DNA from: Pleurotus ostreatus/Saccharomyces cerevisiae fusant
Taxonomy: Eukaryota > Opisthokonta
Assembly (NCBI GenBank): GCA_024196135.1
Contig: JAMQCK010000121.1
Location: forward strand, 1 to 59,089
Reading direction: 5' to 3'
Length of the DNA stretch: 59,089 nt
Shown: positions 10,684 through 21,070 of the stretch, one piece after another
Layout of the letters: each line of letters begins with the position of its first letter
Numbering within the stretch: the first letter of the stretch is position 1
Translations under genes and position numbers: made by a program
Notes under the pieces: generated by a model
The model's database searches: none
What the model saw: only the letters and a program-made list of their open reading frames with translations
Told to the model about the DNA's origin: nothing

Positions 10684-13552
10684 ATGGGCGGAGGACCTGT
10701 AGTAGCTACCGGCGGGACGGACTTCTCACATCTCGTGGACTTGTCGAAGCCGTGGTATACGAACTCGCGTACGTGACTGGCTGTACGAACAATGAGCATT
10801 GCTGATCGGAATACACTCTGCAGGCCTTGTCCTTCTGAATGCATGCATTGCCCTGCTGTTTGTATTCATACCTCCCCCGCGGTTCCCTTCAATTAACCCT
10901 TCGACAGCCTTGTCACCTCTGCGACGAACGGCTATGATGGTGCGTGGTGATATGCACTTCCGTAAATGCTGTCACTAACCAGGTTGACACAGGCAGCATG
11001 ATGAGTGCGCACACTGCGGATCCTCCCTGCCCTCCATCGCTCAATCACGTCCGCTTTCAGACGGTCTTCAATCCTTGCAACAATGGCAAGAGGACTTCGA
11101 TCACCCGGCCGGTCAAGAGGTGCGTTCGCCCTTCCGATTTAGCGTGCCCCGCCTTGATTAACTTCTACGCAGCTTGGAATCTTGAACGCTATCCAGGTAG
11201 ACTTCACCCTCTTGTCCCCCTTGAATCCTAACTCATTGCTGTTAGGGTATCGGCGGTCTCATCGCCCTTCCGCTCAGTCCCTATCTCAACGACGGCTTCG
11301 GGAGACGCGCTGGCATCGTTCTCGGTGCGACCATCATGATCGTCGGAACTGTACTGCAGAGCGCGTCCAACACGATCCAGATGTTCATCGGAGCTCGGTG
11401 AGTAACTGCATGACTTGGTACTCGACGATAGAGCTGATGCCCCTGCTAGCTTCCTCCTAGGCTTCGGCTGCTGCTTCGCCGCGTCCGCCGCCCCGTTGCT
11501 CATCACCGAGGTGGCGTTCCCGACGCAGCGTGCGCAGGCAACGTCGTTGTACAACTCGCTGTGGTGCGTGCATGTTCGACAAGTGGTTCTGCCAATGTTT
11601 ACCCGCCACAAACAGGTTCCTCGGCAGCATCATCGCCGCTTGGACGACCTTCGGCACGTTCCATATCCCCAATAGTTGGTCGTGGCGCATCCCTTCCGCG
11701 CTCCAGGGCTTGCCGTCCGTGTTGCAGGTGTTCATGATCTGGTTCGTGCCGGAGAGTCCGCGATGGCTGATGTCGAAGGGGCGGTACGGCTATATCCCGC
11801 GTCTCCTATGGTTCTTGTGCTAATCACGGTCACGTTCAGCAACGATCAGGCGCTGCACGTCCTCTCGTACTACCACGCGAACGGCGACAAGTACGACTCA
11901 CTCCCTTGCACTGGTCTCGGGATTGTGCTCAACTCACACCTCGCAGGAACGCTCCCCTAGTCGAGCACGAGTTTCAGGAGATCAAAACCGCGCTCGAACG
12001 CGACGCGGAGATCGCCCAGCAGAACGGCTGGTTGAGCCTCGTCAAGACGCCCGGGAACCGGAGGCGCTTGAGGATCATCATTGCGCTCGCGTGCTTCTCG
12101 CAGTGGTCCGGGAACGGATTGATGTATGTGTGATTTCGTGGGTCGAGGAGCGACGTGTGCTGATAGAATTGCAGTTCTTACTGTACGCGCGACTGACTAT
12201 ACTGCTGTGCGACTGTGTTGAGCTGACTTTTGCAGACCTGGGCAAGGTGTTCGATGCTATCGGCAGTGAGTACAATAAACCAGACTTACCTGACTTTCTT
12301 CGCTTATGCAACGCGCCAGTCACCGATCCTACCATGCAGCTTCTCATCGTAAGTCTGCCGTAAAGCATTCAATTGCACCTTCTAACCTCGTACAGAACGG
12401 CATCCTCAACATCTACAACTTCATCATCGCCATTTCCGCTGGCTTGCTTTGCGACAAGGCGGGAAGACGCCCGTTATTCCTTGCCTCTACTATTGGTGCG
12501 CTCTTCTACTCACTTCATGCTGAATGTCGCGCTGACGATGTTGGCTAGGCATGACCGTCTTCTGGACCGGACAGACCATTTGCTTCGGCATCCATTCGGA
12601 GACAGGCAGCATTGCGGCAGGACATGCTGTCGTGGCCATGATCTTCTTGTACTCTGCCTTCTGTGAGTCCATCTCCTGCAAGGACGTGCTGACCATGGCT
12701 GACGATATTTCTCAGACGATGTGCGCCGCTCATGCTTACTCGATTGTGAAAGCTTGCTGACCTCTCGTAGATTGCCTTTACTCCCCTAATCGTATCGTGC
12801 GTATCCTCACCGTCTCAGGCAATGTTGTTACTGAGGCCCACGCCCCCTCCAGTTACACCGTCGAAATATTGCCATTCCACCTTCGCGCCAAGGGCTTCAC
12901 TATTTTCGCGCTAGCGGGTTCACTTTCGACCATCTTCAATCAGTGAGTTAACATGATCTCGATCGACGGTCCCCAAACTAACGTCGTCGCAGATACGTGA
13001 ACCCAGTGGCGCTTGAGAGGTAAGCGCCATGGTGAATGCGGCCCGAGCTCTCAGCTAACGAATCGTGAACGAAGCTTCGGCTGGAAGTACTACGTACGTC
13101 AATGCGCCGCTGGCCTATCGAGATAGCTAACTCCTATGGCCAATAGATCTTCTACGTCGTTTGGCTAACCTTCGAGTCGTTCTTCATCTATTTCTATTTG
13201 CTCGAGACGAAGGATGTACGTAGTGGCCTCCATCTTAAATCACCTTGAGGCTAACACGAGACCATTCCTTATCTAGCTTACCCTCGAAGAAACCGCCGCG
13301 TACGTGCTTCTCCACGTTGACCACCCACCATCCGACTTACAGCCTCACCGCAGTCTCTTCGACGGCCCGTCCGAAGCGCCCGTGCCAAAGACCGTCGTTG
13401 CCGATGCGTCCGACTCTGCGTCGAACGCGCGCACTTCCACCACGCTCTCCGCCAATGAGAGCTTGGAGAAGGGCCACTTCGATAACATTTCGCTTGACGA
13501 GAAGTCCATCCGGTCCGTATCGCCCAGCGCGAAGGGCCTCGAGCTTGTCTGA
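10684..13552 (+). CDS. MFS sugar transporter, lactose-permease-like (copy A)
   Basis: 24 exons: 10684-10768, 10824-10857, 10908-10939, 10993-11004, 11061-11119, 11173-11196, 11246-11397, 11450-11563, 11616-11783, 11840-11890, 11947-12123, 12175-12182, 12236-12265, 12320-12348, 12396-12495, 12549-12662, 12716-12720, 12771-12796, 12853-12942, 12993-13019, 13075-13093, 13147-13215, 13277-13299 and 13354-13552. They encode 548 residues with the twelve-helix plan of sugar porters. Family motifs are NGYDGSMM in helix 1, DGFGRR between helices 2 and 3, PESPRWLMSKGR after helix 6, DKAGRRPLF between helices 8 and 9, and ETKDLTLEE after helix 12. The protein should sit in the plasma membrane and import a hexose or disaccharide. 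The cytosolic tail is Ser/Asp-rich. Exons of 12, 8 and 5 nt are needed to rebuild the conserved motifs. Confidence 0.9.
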
Positions 13553-14602
13553 GCGACGCGATCGTGCTTGAAGACGGCACCTGGCGCACGAACCGAGCGC
13601 TTCCCGCCTTGTACAAACGACACTGGACTGAACATGTATACGACCCGGACGACTGCACTGCACATGACCATGGACCTTTCGACTGCACAATGGACTGACA
13701 TCCATAGAGCATGGCCTACATACCGCACTCGCCATCCCATAGAATTCTTGACTTCTCGACCTCTTACTTTATTCGGGACTCGTTGCCACTTAGTAGATAT
13801 CATAGCCGTACATATAGTAGTCCTCGCTGTGTATACCGCACCTAGACCTCGTCGTTTGCATCTGCTCTGTATCTATCGCTAAACGGACTGTTTATCACTT
13901 GCTTGGGACAGCGATTGCGAGCACCAGATCGGCATGAGCAATCTGAGTCTGTCGTAGACGCTGGACGTTATGTGACAGCAGTCTGTGACGATGCATGTAT
14001 CTCGGCAACGGCCGGTAAGGAACCCTTGCTTTCTTCCCGCGTTCATGTTTTGACATACTTGCTTGCTGGTACCTCTTCGACCCCAACTCCATGGCGAAGC
14101 TACACACTTTCGTAGAAGGCTGGTATGCGGCGCGGAGCGTCCCACTCGCTGATAGCGCGGCCTTTTCGATTCTTCGGTGCTGCTGATCAGCCCGAGACCA
14201 TGACAGGGCCTCCTGCGATGGGCTGCCGAAATGCGTGTTAAGAGCGCTACGCATTGGGAAAGCGCTCGATTCTCTGGTCTGGTCTCAACAGGGATCTCAA
14301 CCACCTGCACCGCGCACAGGCGATGAAGGCCATTGTCATTGGACTGTCATCGTGCTCCACAAGCTCGTCAACCTCAGCACCTAGTCTTAACGGTTCCTTT
14401 GAGCGCTCCAAGGCGCGGCGCTTGCGCGATTCATGAGGTTGCTCAATCGGTCCTCTGCTACCCACTGAGGTCACCTGGTCGCAGATGCTCTCAAAGATTC
14501 GCGATATATAAGACTGCTGCTGGCTAGCTGCGAAGCCGGCAAGTTTCATTGCCCTCTCGTGACTGGCTACTTCCTACTCTTTAAGCCCTAACTACGTTCG
14601 CC
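13553..14602. promoter_or_regulatory. Intergenic region, transporter 3' UTR and coiled-coil gene promoter (copy A)
   Basis: 1.05 kb between two plus-strand genes. The half next to the transporter is similar to copy B, while the half next to the coiled-coil gene is much more diverged, with many indels. A TATATAAG box lies at 14505-14512. No further gene is supported. Confidence 0.6.
14505..14512 (+). promoter_or_regulatory. TATA box of coiled-coil gene (copy A)
   Basis: TATATAAG lies about 90 bp before the ATG at 14603 and is conserved at 35674-35681 in copy B even though the flanking promoter has diverged. Confidence 0.65.
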
Positions 14603-15351
14603 ATGTCTAGTGACCTATCGCCACAGGGATTTCTGACGGAAAACCATGAATTCGTCCTTGAGCACGCTGCTGCCGAACTGATCAGAAACAACTGGACGAA
14701 TGTACTTCTGCCTACTACAGAGGGAGAGTACCGAACGCGCCTGAATATACCTAGCGACTTTCAAGATCTGCCCCAGACTGTTAGGGCGCTTCTTAGCGCG
14801 TATACTCCAGTGAGTGACATCAGGACAGACTAGCGCTCTCACTGACAATCGTGGGCCAGGTCAATACCAATTGCATCAACTTCAAAGACAAAACTGTGGC
14901 CAACATCATCGACATGGCCGACGACATCCACAGCTACGCGCAGAAAGTTGCGGGAGACGGTGCATCCTATTGTCAGTGTCCTGCGCATGGCTCATTACTC
15001 TTCTAAACGACGCGCTGACCACCGCATCGTCTAGTCGTCATCTTCCAGAACCTCAGGGATATGGCGGACCAAGACTCGCCGTACAAAGCGATGCATCTGT
15101 CGATGTTCACACTGGAGATTGAGGAACTGATTCGGGATGTCACTCGCTACCGATCCAAGGCTGAAGCCATCGCGAACGAAGTACACAGATTTCACGGGCA
15201 AATCAAGAGCGACGTCGAAAACCTGAAATCTACCCAAGATACCGTCAAATGCGAGCTTGACCGTGATGTCGTCGGCGACGTAGACGCCGTGCAAGCGGAA
15301 ATCGCCAAGCTTCGTGCACAGGCTGAGGAACTCGAAGCTCAGGCCAAGGCC

Positions 15352-15357
15352 CTACAA
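15352..15357 (+). repeat. Target-site duplication, left
   Basis: CTACAA immediately precedes the element and is repeated at 16337-16342. Copy B has one related hexamer (CGACAG) at the matching place, which marks an empty site. Confidence 0.75.
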
Positions 15358-15474
15358 TATGGGCGGTATAGTGTGCAAAAACCTCTAAGAGGTATTTCGA
15401 CACGCGGCACCGCCGAGCTTCGATATCGACGCAGGAGTGCGACATACTTGCGGAAACGACGCAGATGATCGAAT
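15358..15474 (+). repeat. Left terminal inverted repeat
   Basis: Pairs with 16221-16336. The outer 28 bases match perfectly and the inner part keeps blocks such as ACCGCCGAGCTT and GACGCAG. Confidence 0.75.
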
Positions 15475-16220
15475 GGGAGTGCGTACTCACCTGTTTAGTA
15501 AGCTTTCACCATGGCAGGATACCCGGCGGAAGGGGAACCCAGGCGTCGCGGTTGCGCTCGAGCCTCGTGAGTTCGGCTGTTGCCGAAGCCCAGTGGTATA
15601 TTCCCGCGCTCACGTGGGTAGGTTGAACTTCGTCATGCGCGGCGGAATAACCATCCTCAGCCTAGTGATCAGCCGGACGTCTGTAGTCTCGGTAAGCTAC
15701 GGGGTAAGGCTCAAGAAAGATCATGACTGAAAAGAAATGTCCAGAAGTCCAGAACTACCGAGTCCATGCCAACATCGGGTTCGTACTCTCACTCTCGAGC
15801 GGCCCGCACCACGCCAGCCTTACCTTCGGCACCACGAGTGACAGAGGCGCTGGTATTTCCTGGCTGCTATTCTCAGCAGGGTAGACCGCATGATGCCCGC
15901 TGAGCCTCGCGTGGAATTGAGGACGAGTAGCTCAAGGCCTCCGGCGGTTGACCATGGGGAGGGTGAGCGACCCCATACGGAGAAAAGGACTTCGCAAATC
16001 CAATCCAAGATAAGCATCGCACAATGTGGTCTGTACAGAGTTCTGTGTTGCGTGATGGGCTGGAGTTGACGGAATCACTAGGACCTCCTCTCCTCAGCGA
16101 GCGCGCGAATCCCGAGCCCGGGCCGTCCTAGCCACGCTGTCACCCATCACCCTCCTTCATCTCATCTCCCGTTCTTTTAGACAAACCGTCACGCACCGAA
16201 GGCTGCCATCACGGCATAGT

Positions 16221-16336
16221 TCGATCACCTGCGTCGTTTTCGTAGATCCGTCGCGATTGTGCGTCGACATTCAAGCTCGGCGGTACCAAGTGTCAAAATA
16301 CCTCATTGGAGGTTTTTGCACACTATACCGCCCATA
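16221..16336 (-). repeat. Right terminal inverted repeat
   Basis: Reverse complement of 15358-15474 with scattered substitutions. Confidence 0.75.
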
Positions 16337-16342
16337 CTACAA
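16337..16342 (+). repeat. Target-site duplication, right
   Basis: Second CTACAA copy; the next base closes exon 3 and is followed by the GTACGC splice donor. Confidence 0.75.
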
Positions 16343-17204
16343 GGTACGCCGAGTGAGCGCTGGACGTGTATGTAGAGACTTACTGAATGATCGTAGCGGG
16401 TGGATGGATGCGTACGCTCATGGGCATGATGACAGGCCCTTCGTCGTCCGCGATGGAGAATCGTCAGGAGGATATAGCAGCTGAAATCGGCGAGCTCGAA
16501 TCGGCCATTTAGGCCACCGTCGAACACAAGGGTGACGATTATCTTCACCCGTACGCAGCTCGGATGACTGCAGACATAGCGTCGGTCGAGGTAAGTATAA
16601 ACCTCCTCGTTACCACCGTCTTGGACTGCTGCTACCGAGTTTGATGATCAATGCGCAGGAGGGCTTTAACAAACTCGTGGTTGCGTGTGGTCTTGCCGCC
16701 CCCATCGTCGACGACTTGGTCACCTCCTGGGGTGATATCCTCGACAACCTCATTCGTCTTAAGAGCGCGGTTACTGGAGATCCGCACGTCGGCGCCAGAG
16801 CCATGCTTGAGATGATCAATCAGGACGAAGTCAAACAGAAGTGGAACACGCTTGCGACGCGTGGTGAGTGCTTCAAGAGGTTCGTGGCCCGATGGGGGCT
16901 AACTCGTAGATCTCTAGTCAACAACTTCCTTACGGTCACGCGCGCGATGGATCGAGACCAGCAAACCGTGTAGGCGAGTTTGTTAAGTAGCAGGCTCTCG
17001 TCCACCTACAATCCTTGCCGCAGCAGGCGAGGTGCACTGGTGGGACATCGCAGCCCACACGAGGGATTACCATGATTCGACAATCTCAATGCACAGTATC
17101 GGTGCCCTCTGACAATGACGGGAACAACTATTATAACCTATCCCCTTAGAAGCGCGCGAAATAAGAATACACGACGAACATGAACGTACACATTCGACAT
17201 CACC

Positions 17205-18071
17205 TCAAGCCTTCGACTTCCTCAAGGGTAAGCGCTCAGCAACGCCCCAAAAGTCTAGCCCGCCGGTCTGCACATCCTGCCAATATTCCATCAACGTCCT
17301 CGGATGGTTGAACTGAGGCATAACGACGACCCGAGGGTCGTCCACCTCTTTGTACAAAAAGGGCACGAAGTCCTCGTCGTCCGACACGGCGACGAGCATT
17401 TTGAGGTCGTGCCCCGTCTCCCCTGAGAGCAAGGCGAGGAATAGGGGGATTAGGGGCCGATGGTCGACGGGCTCCTGCGCATAAAGGTTGCCGAAAGCGA
17501 CGTGCGTGAGGGCGGGGAGGCCGGCGAAAAGGGCCATCCAGCTTTCCATAGTCGTACCCGGCGGCGGGTTGACGAGATCGAGATGCGTGAGAGAGGGAAG
17601 CAACTTCGGCGTAGACAACAGCGACGACGCATCGAAAGAGAGGCGCTTCACGCACGCCAAGCCAGGAAACTCGGGCGCAGGCCGTGTCCAGCAGGTGATG
17701 TCGGTGGCACCGCTGCACGCGGCGAGCACGCGGGCGGCATCGGCGTACGCGACAGAGGTAGTGATATATACGCGCTTGACGGTGCGGGCGATGAAGTCGG
17801 GGTCGCGGTCAGTGATAGTCCGAAGGAGGAGGGCGGGGCGCGTATATGGATAATCGAGGACAAGGGAGCTATAGAGGAATGTGTCGATCCTGAGGCGATT
17901 TATTAGTGGCAGGCTCGTACGAAAATGAAGGCAGCGAACGTACCAAGTCCTGAAGCGAGGTGCGACTAGGGCGAGCGTGTGAGCGGTCTCCGGGTGAATG
18001 CGCGCTGCATATTCGACGATGACCCATTCGAGCTCGGGGGGAAGCTCAACGGATTTGTGAGTGCTTGCCAT
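17205..18071 (-). CDS. F-box-like protein (copy A)
   Basis: Exons 17944-18071 and 17205-17889 on the minus strand encode 270 residues, separated by a 54-nt GT-AG intron. The start is the ATG at 18071; an open extension upstream has no ATG. Residues 8-40 contain ELPPELEWVIVEYAAR, the first helices of an F-box-like fold as found in basidiomycete F-box families, followed by RTWIDTFLYSSLVLD, restored across the intron. The rest is Leu-rich with repeats such as LPSLTHLDLVN, typical of the leucine-rich substrate-binding part. Members of the family recruit targets to SCF ubiquitin ligases; the target is unknown. Copies A and B are nearly identical. Confidence 0.75.
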   Translation of the reverse strand: MASTHKSVELPPELEWVIVEYAARIHPETAHTLALVAPRFRTWYVRCLHFRTSLPLINRLRIDTFLYSSLVLDYPYTRPALLLRTITDRDPDFIARTVKRVYITTSVAYADAARVLAACSGATDITCWTRPAPEFPGLACVKRLSFDASSLLSTPKLLPSLTHLDLVNPPPGTTMESWMALFAGLPALTHVAFGNLYAQEPVDHRPLIPLFLALLSGETGHDLKMLVAVSDDEDFVPFLYKEVDDPRVVVMPQFNHPRTLMEYWQDVQTGGLDFWGVAERLPLRKSKA

Positions 18072-18601
18072 TGATCTTTGTCGGGTGAGTAAAATGTCCA
18101 AACAGCACTGATTCCGAGTTGGCGAAAGTCAGAAGCAAGGAGGTGAATAGGGTGAGTCTCAGAACGATCCAAAACACATGGAACTGATCCAGATTTCGCG
18201 ACCTAAGCAGCAAGCTGGTCATGATCACTACAGAAACTAGTGCGCGTGATATGTTAGCTTCGCGGGAAGCGAGTCGAGGCCCAACCTCACCGGGAAAGAC
18301 CCAGCGACGGCGTGAGACGAAACGAGTCTGGCAAAATCAGGGAAAAGCGTCCACGAGAGTTATAGACCAATGCAAAGGTATATCAGTAGTGCAGTTCATT
18401 TGATGCCCTGGTGAAGTAGGACCTTCCCAATGTCAAGTGCTCGAGGCTGGGCCGCGGAAACGAGAAGGATGATGGTGGTCGAAAGTCAACCTCCGGGCAT
18501 CAAAGATCAATTTCGGCCACTTATGCGGAGATCCGGGCCGGACCCTCGATCAATCCACTTGAACTCTCTTTTTCCGTCTCAATAGACGCCGTCATCAAAC
18601 C
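18072..18601. promoter_or_regulatory. Shared promoter, F-box / zinc-finger genes (copy A)
   Basis: 530 bp between divergent starts, well conserved with copy B. No coding frame is supported. Confidence 0.55.
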
Positions 18602-20521
18602 ATGGCGAGTACGGAAGCGGAGGCACCGGCTCCTCCACAGGAAGTCCCAGAGTACGAGACGGAGGGCGAAGACTGGGAAGGCGACGACGATGAGGAGGAC
18701 GAGGATGATGGCGACATCGACGCCGAGGCGCAGGAGATCACCCGGAGGCTGGAGGCAGAGCTGGCGGCGATGGGTGCGCTGACGGAAGCCCCAGAACCAG
18801 AGCACGAACATATACCAGAACAACAATACCCGGACCCACCATCACCGCGTCCCCCACCTCGAGCGCAACCCACCGCAATCGACCTCTCGCGAAGTCATGA
18901 GCTGGTCAGTACGCTCTCCACCATCGTCTCCCTCGTACAACGCGATCCCATCATCCGCACCGCATTCTCCACCACACACGTACCGCTTGTTCCGGGCGGC
19001 AGCGTACTCTCCGTCTTCACCGACATCATCTCCTCAGGGTCAGTCGGCAAAGGCATTGCTCTGTCTTTGAGCCAGATCGTACTTTCCCTTGCTCAATCAG
19101 ACTCGTTGTTCGGACATCGCCCACCCCCTCCTGTGCAGACGCAGAAGCGTAAACGGGACGAGCGCGAGAACGTACCGCCACCTAATCCTCGACCGCAAAA
19201 GCGACAAGTGGTCTCTCAGGGCCACCTTGCGGAGCAGCTCTCCGACGCCATAGCTCTGGTCGCCAATGTCATCAACGCCGATCCTTCGAAACCTCTTGAC
19301 CCCGCCTCTGTCGCGTCCATGTCCTCCCAACTGCACCAGATCTTCCTCTTCTCCGTCACCTCCCTCGGCTCTGCCGGCTCGAACGCGCCCGCGCTGCAGG
19401 AAATCAGCGGGCTCATCCAAATTATTGGCCTGCTCAGCGGCATCCAAATTGGCCAGAACGTCTCTCAACCCCCCTCCCAACCCCAACCCAACGCCACCAC
19501 CACCCTCGCCAGCTGGTCGCAACCCCAGCCCAGCACCCCCTACATCGGCACCGCCGTCTATCCCTGCAACATTAACGGCTGCTCGAAAATATTCTCCCGC
19601 CTCTTCAGCCTCCGCACTCATCAGCGCGCGCACTTCGCCGAGCGCCCCTTCCGCTGCGCGCGATGTCCGGCGAGCTTTGCGCGGAATCACGACCTGAAAA
19701 GGCATGCGAAGCTGCACGATAGGACGGCGTGGAAGTGCGCTTGCTGTGAGAAGATATTCTCCCGGCGAGATGCGCTGAAGCGACATCGAGACGTGGCGCG
19801 CGGTCGGGGGACTGGGTGTGGGGCCGCGCCTGTGACGGAGGTCGCCCTTGACGCGGATCACGAGCGGGGTACGCGCGAGGAGCGTCGAGCGAAGCTGTGG
19901 CACAATGTCGGCACCGGAGAGCCGCCACCTGTTGACGATCATGGACTCGAGGAAGGAGAGGTACTTCCGGAGGTGGTGATGATGATCCAGGCGGCGGTAC
20001 TCGGACTGCATGCTCCTCTTCTCGCTCGTGCGCGGAGTGCCCTTGGTACCGCTGCGGTCTCAGCCGTGGGCGCGGGTCAGGAGCCTCAGCAAACACCGGC
20101 TACATGGGCTACCGTGTTCGCCCGCGCCTTCGCGCCACGGCCTGTTGAGGCGCCTGCGATGCTTACACAGCCTGCGCAACCCGACGCGCCTGCAGCTCCT
20201 CAGACAGAGCCTGCGGCACCGCCAGCAGACCAGGCGGCTGCAAGCGCCATCATTGGCGACGAAGTGCTCGCTTCGCTGCCGATGATCGGGCTTACCGATG
20301 AGCAGACGCGCTTGCTGGAGGAAGCGATCGCTCACGCCGCGTCTGCTGCTCAGGCGCAAGCCGAAGCAGAGGCCGACATGGAGGAAAACGCCGAGGACTC
20401 AGAGTCGGACGACCCAGAAGACGAGGATGCGCCGCGCGAGCCGGAGACTCAGCCCCAGGGACCTGACGCACCTCCTACTTCTCCCAACGTCGTGGTGGTG
20501 GCCAACAATACAATATCGTGA
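18602..20521 (+). CDS. C2H2 zinc-finger protein, probable transcription factor (copy A)
   Basis: A single open exon of 639 residues starting at an ATG in a good context (accATGG). Residues 1-65 are strongly acidic. Three zinc fingers span residues 322-406: CNINGCSKIFSRLFSLRTHQ with C-x4-C spacing, a second canonical finger with RNHDLKRHAKLH, and a third, CACCEKIFSRRDALKRH, in which the last His is replaced by a Cys after a Gly/Arg loop (C2HC type). The C-terminus is Ala/Pro/Glu-rich and acidic, like an activation domain. Nuclear localisation is likely from KRKR near residue 181. The DNA target is unknown. Copies A and B differ at only a few residues outside the fingers. Confidence 0.85.
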   Translation: MASTEAEAPAPPQEVPEYETEGEDWEGDDDEEDEDDGDIDAEAQEITRRLEAELAAMGALTEAPEPEHEHIPEQQYPDPPSPRPPPRAQPTAIDLSRSHELVSTLSTIVSLVQRDPIIRTAFSTTHVPLVPGGSVLSVFTDIISSGSVGKGIALSLSQIVLSLAQSDSLFGHRPPPPVQTQKRKRDERENVPPPNPRPQKRQVVSQGHLAEQLSDAIALVANVINADPSKPLDPASVASMSSQLHQIFLFSVTSLGSAGSNAPALQEISGLIQIIGLLSGIQIGQNVSQPPSQPQPNATTTLASWSQPQPSTPYIGTAVYPCNINGCSKIFSRLFSLRTHQRAHFAERPFRCARCPASFARNHDLKRHAKLHDRTAWKCACCEKIFSRRDALKRHRDVARGRGTGCGAAPVTEVALDADHERGTREERRAKLWHNVGTGEPPPVDDHGLEEGEVLPEVVMMIQAAVLGLHAPLLARARSALGTAAVSAVGAGQEPQQTPATWATVFARAFAPRPVEAPAMLTQPAQPDAPAAPQTEPAAPPADQAAASAIIGDEVLASLPMIGLTDEQTRLLEEAIAHAASAAQAQAEAEADMEENAEDSESDDPEDEDAPREPETQPQGPDAPPTSPNVVVVANNTIS

Positions 20522-20587
20522 TGGTCGTCATAATGTACAACATGATTAGGTTCGCTTTGCCTCCTCTTCCCGCACCCAGATCTTTGG

Positions 20588-20593
20588 AATAAA
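20588..20593 (+). terminator. Poly(A) signal of zinc-finger gene
   Basis: AATAAA lies 66 nt after the stop codon and is also present in copy B (40750-40755). Confidence 0.5.
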
Positions 20594-20839
20594 TAAGATG
20601 TTGTTGTACAGATGCCTCCGCCCGCCCCGGGGTATGCGTTCCCTCCAACTCTATCATCCGCCTCGTGGAAAAGCCGCGCCGTGCCCCGTCAACGAACACG
20701 CTGGGTGCACGAGATTAGGTTCGTGTGAAGGGCAATATACGACCGGATGCAATGCGACGTACTGCGGCTGCCCGCGCGCGGGCGCCCCTGCAGGGGGCAT
20801 GGGTATCTTGTCTGTTTTGTGATGGTGCTACATGGGGTA

Positions 20840-21070
20840 TCACATCTTGGGCTTCACCCCGCCGCCGCGCCGGCGGTCGTTGTACTGGCGCGCGGCCTCG
20901 GCGTCCGCGCGGCGCCAGCGCATCTGCTCCTCGCGCGACTCGTTCTTCCACGCCGCCGCGATCGCCTGCGCGGGCGAGAGCGCCTGGGCGGGGGGCGCCG
21001 CGGAGGGCGACGGCGGGGGCGAGTGGGGGGACGCGCTGCGCGGCGAGGGAGGCGGGGACTCGGACGTCAT
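20840..21070 (-). CDS. Small proline-rich protein or C-terminal exon (copy A)
   Basis: A 76-residue open frame runs from ATG 21070 to 20840. The first half is Ser/Pro-rich; the second half is an Ala/Arg/Glu helix with AAAWKNESREEQMRWRRAD and a basic C-terminus ending in KPKM. Differences from copy B are two conservative residues plus silent changes, which supports this frame over the overlapping Arg-rich ones. It may be a stand-alone small gene or the last exon of a longer gene, because an acceptor-like CTTCCCAG lies just upstream at about 21130. In copy A the upstream region is cut by the N gap. Confidence 0.5.
   Translation of the reverse strand: MTSESPPPSPRSASPHSPPPSPSAAPPAQALSPAQAIAAAWKNESREEQMRWRRADAEAARQYNDRRRGGGVKPKM

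Larger units (their letters stand above)
15358..16336. mobile_element. 979-bp non-autonomous TIR DNA transposon (copy A only)
   Basis: The element begins TATGGGCGGTATAGTGTGC and ends with the reverse complement of the same bases. Terminal inverted repeats of roughly 117 bp (15358-15474 and 16221-16336) match with scattered mismatches and are flanked by a 6-bp duplication. The interior has no open frame resembling a transposase, so it is a MITE-like or internally deleted element that would need a transposase supplied elsewhere. The TIR contains a small palindrome (CCTCTAAGAGG) near its outer end. The superfamily cannot be named from ends and a 6-bp duplication alone. It is absent from copy B. 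Confidence 0.85.
14603..16973 (+). pseudogene. Helical coiled-coil gene, disrupted allele (copy A)
   Basis: This is the counterpart of the intact gene at 35759-37143. Exon equivalents are 14603-14809, 14860-14971, 15035-15357 (interrupted), 16397-16590, 16659-16863 and 16918-16973. It is broken twice: a 979-bp terminal-inverted-repeat element sits one base before the end of exon 3, and an in-frame TAG at 16510-16512 lies in exon 4, where copy B has a Gln codon. The first three exons remain open and could give a shortened product. About a third of the residues in exon 1 differ from copy B, far more than in any neighbouring gene. The splice sites are still intact, so loss looks recent. Confidence 0.8.

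Noticed and set aside
10983..11004. Using the earlier acceptor (ACCAG) instead of a 12-nt exon in the transporter.
   Set aside because: It gives an immediate in-frame stop (GGT TGA); the 12-nt exon restores the conserved motif in both copies.
15437..15730. Open frame inside the TIR element as a possible transposase.
   Set aside because: Only 97 codons, with no catalytic motif or domain.
19097..20011. Long minus-strand open frame (304 residues) opposite the zinc-finger gene.
   Set aside because: Arg/Gly/Ala-rich shadow of a GC-rich coding exon; the plus frame carries clear zinc fingers and copy B does not keep the minus frame open in one piece.
1..21070. One gene spanning the N gap: the Q/P-rich fragment (21180-21784) as 5' part and the small ORF (20840-21070) as 3' part.
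   Set aside because: Copy B's small ORF continues into unrelated unique sequence with its own TATA-like motif, and neither simple model (alleles or tandem copy) places both parts in one ancestral gene.
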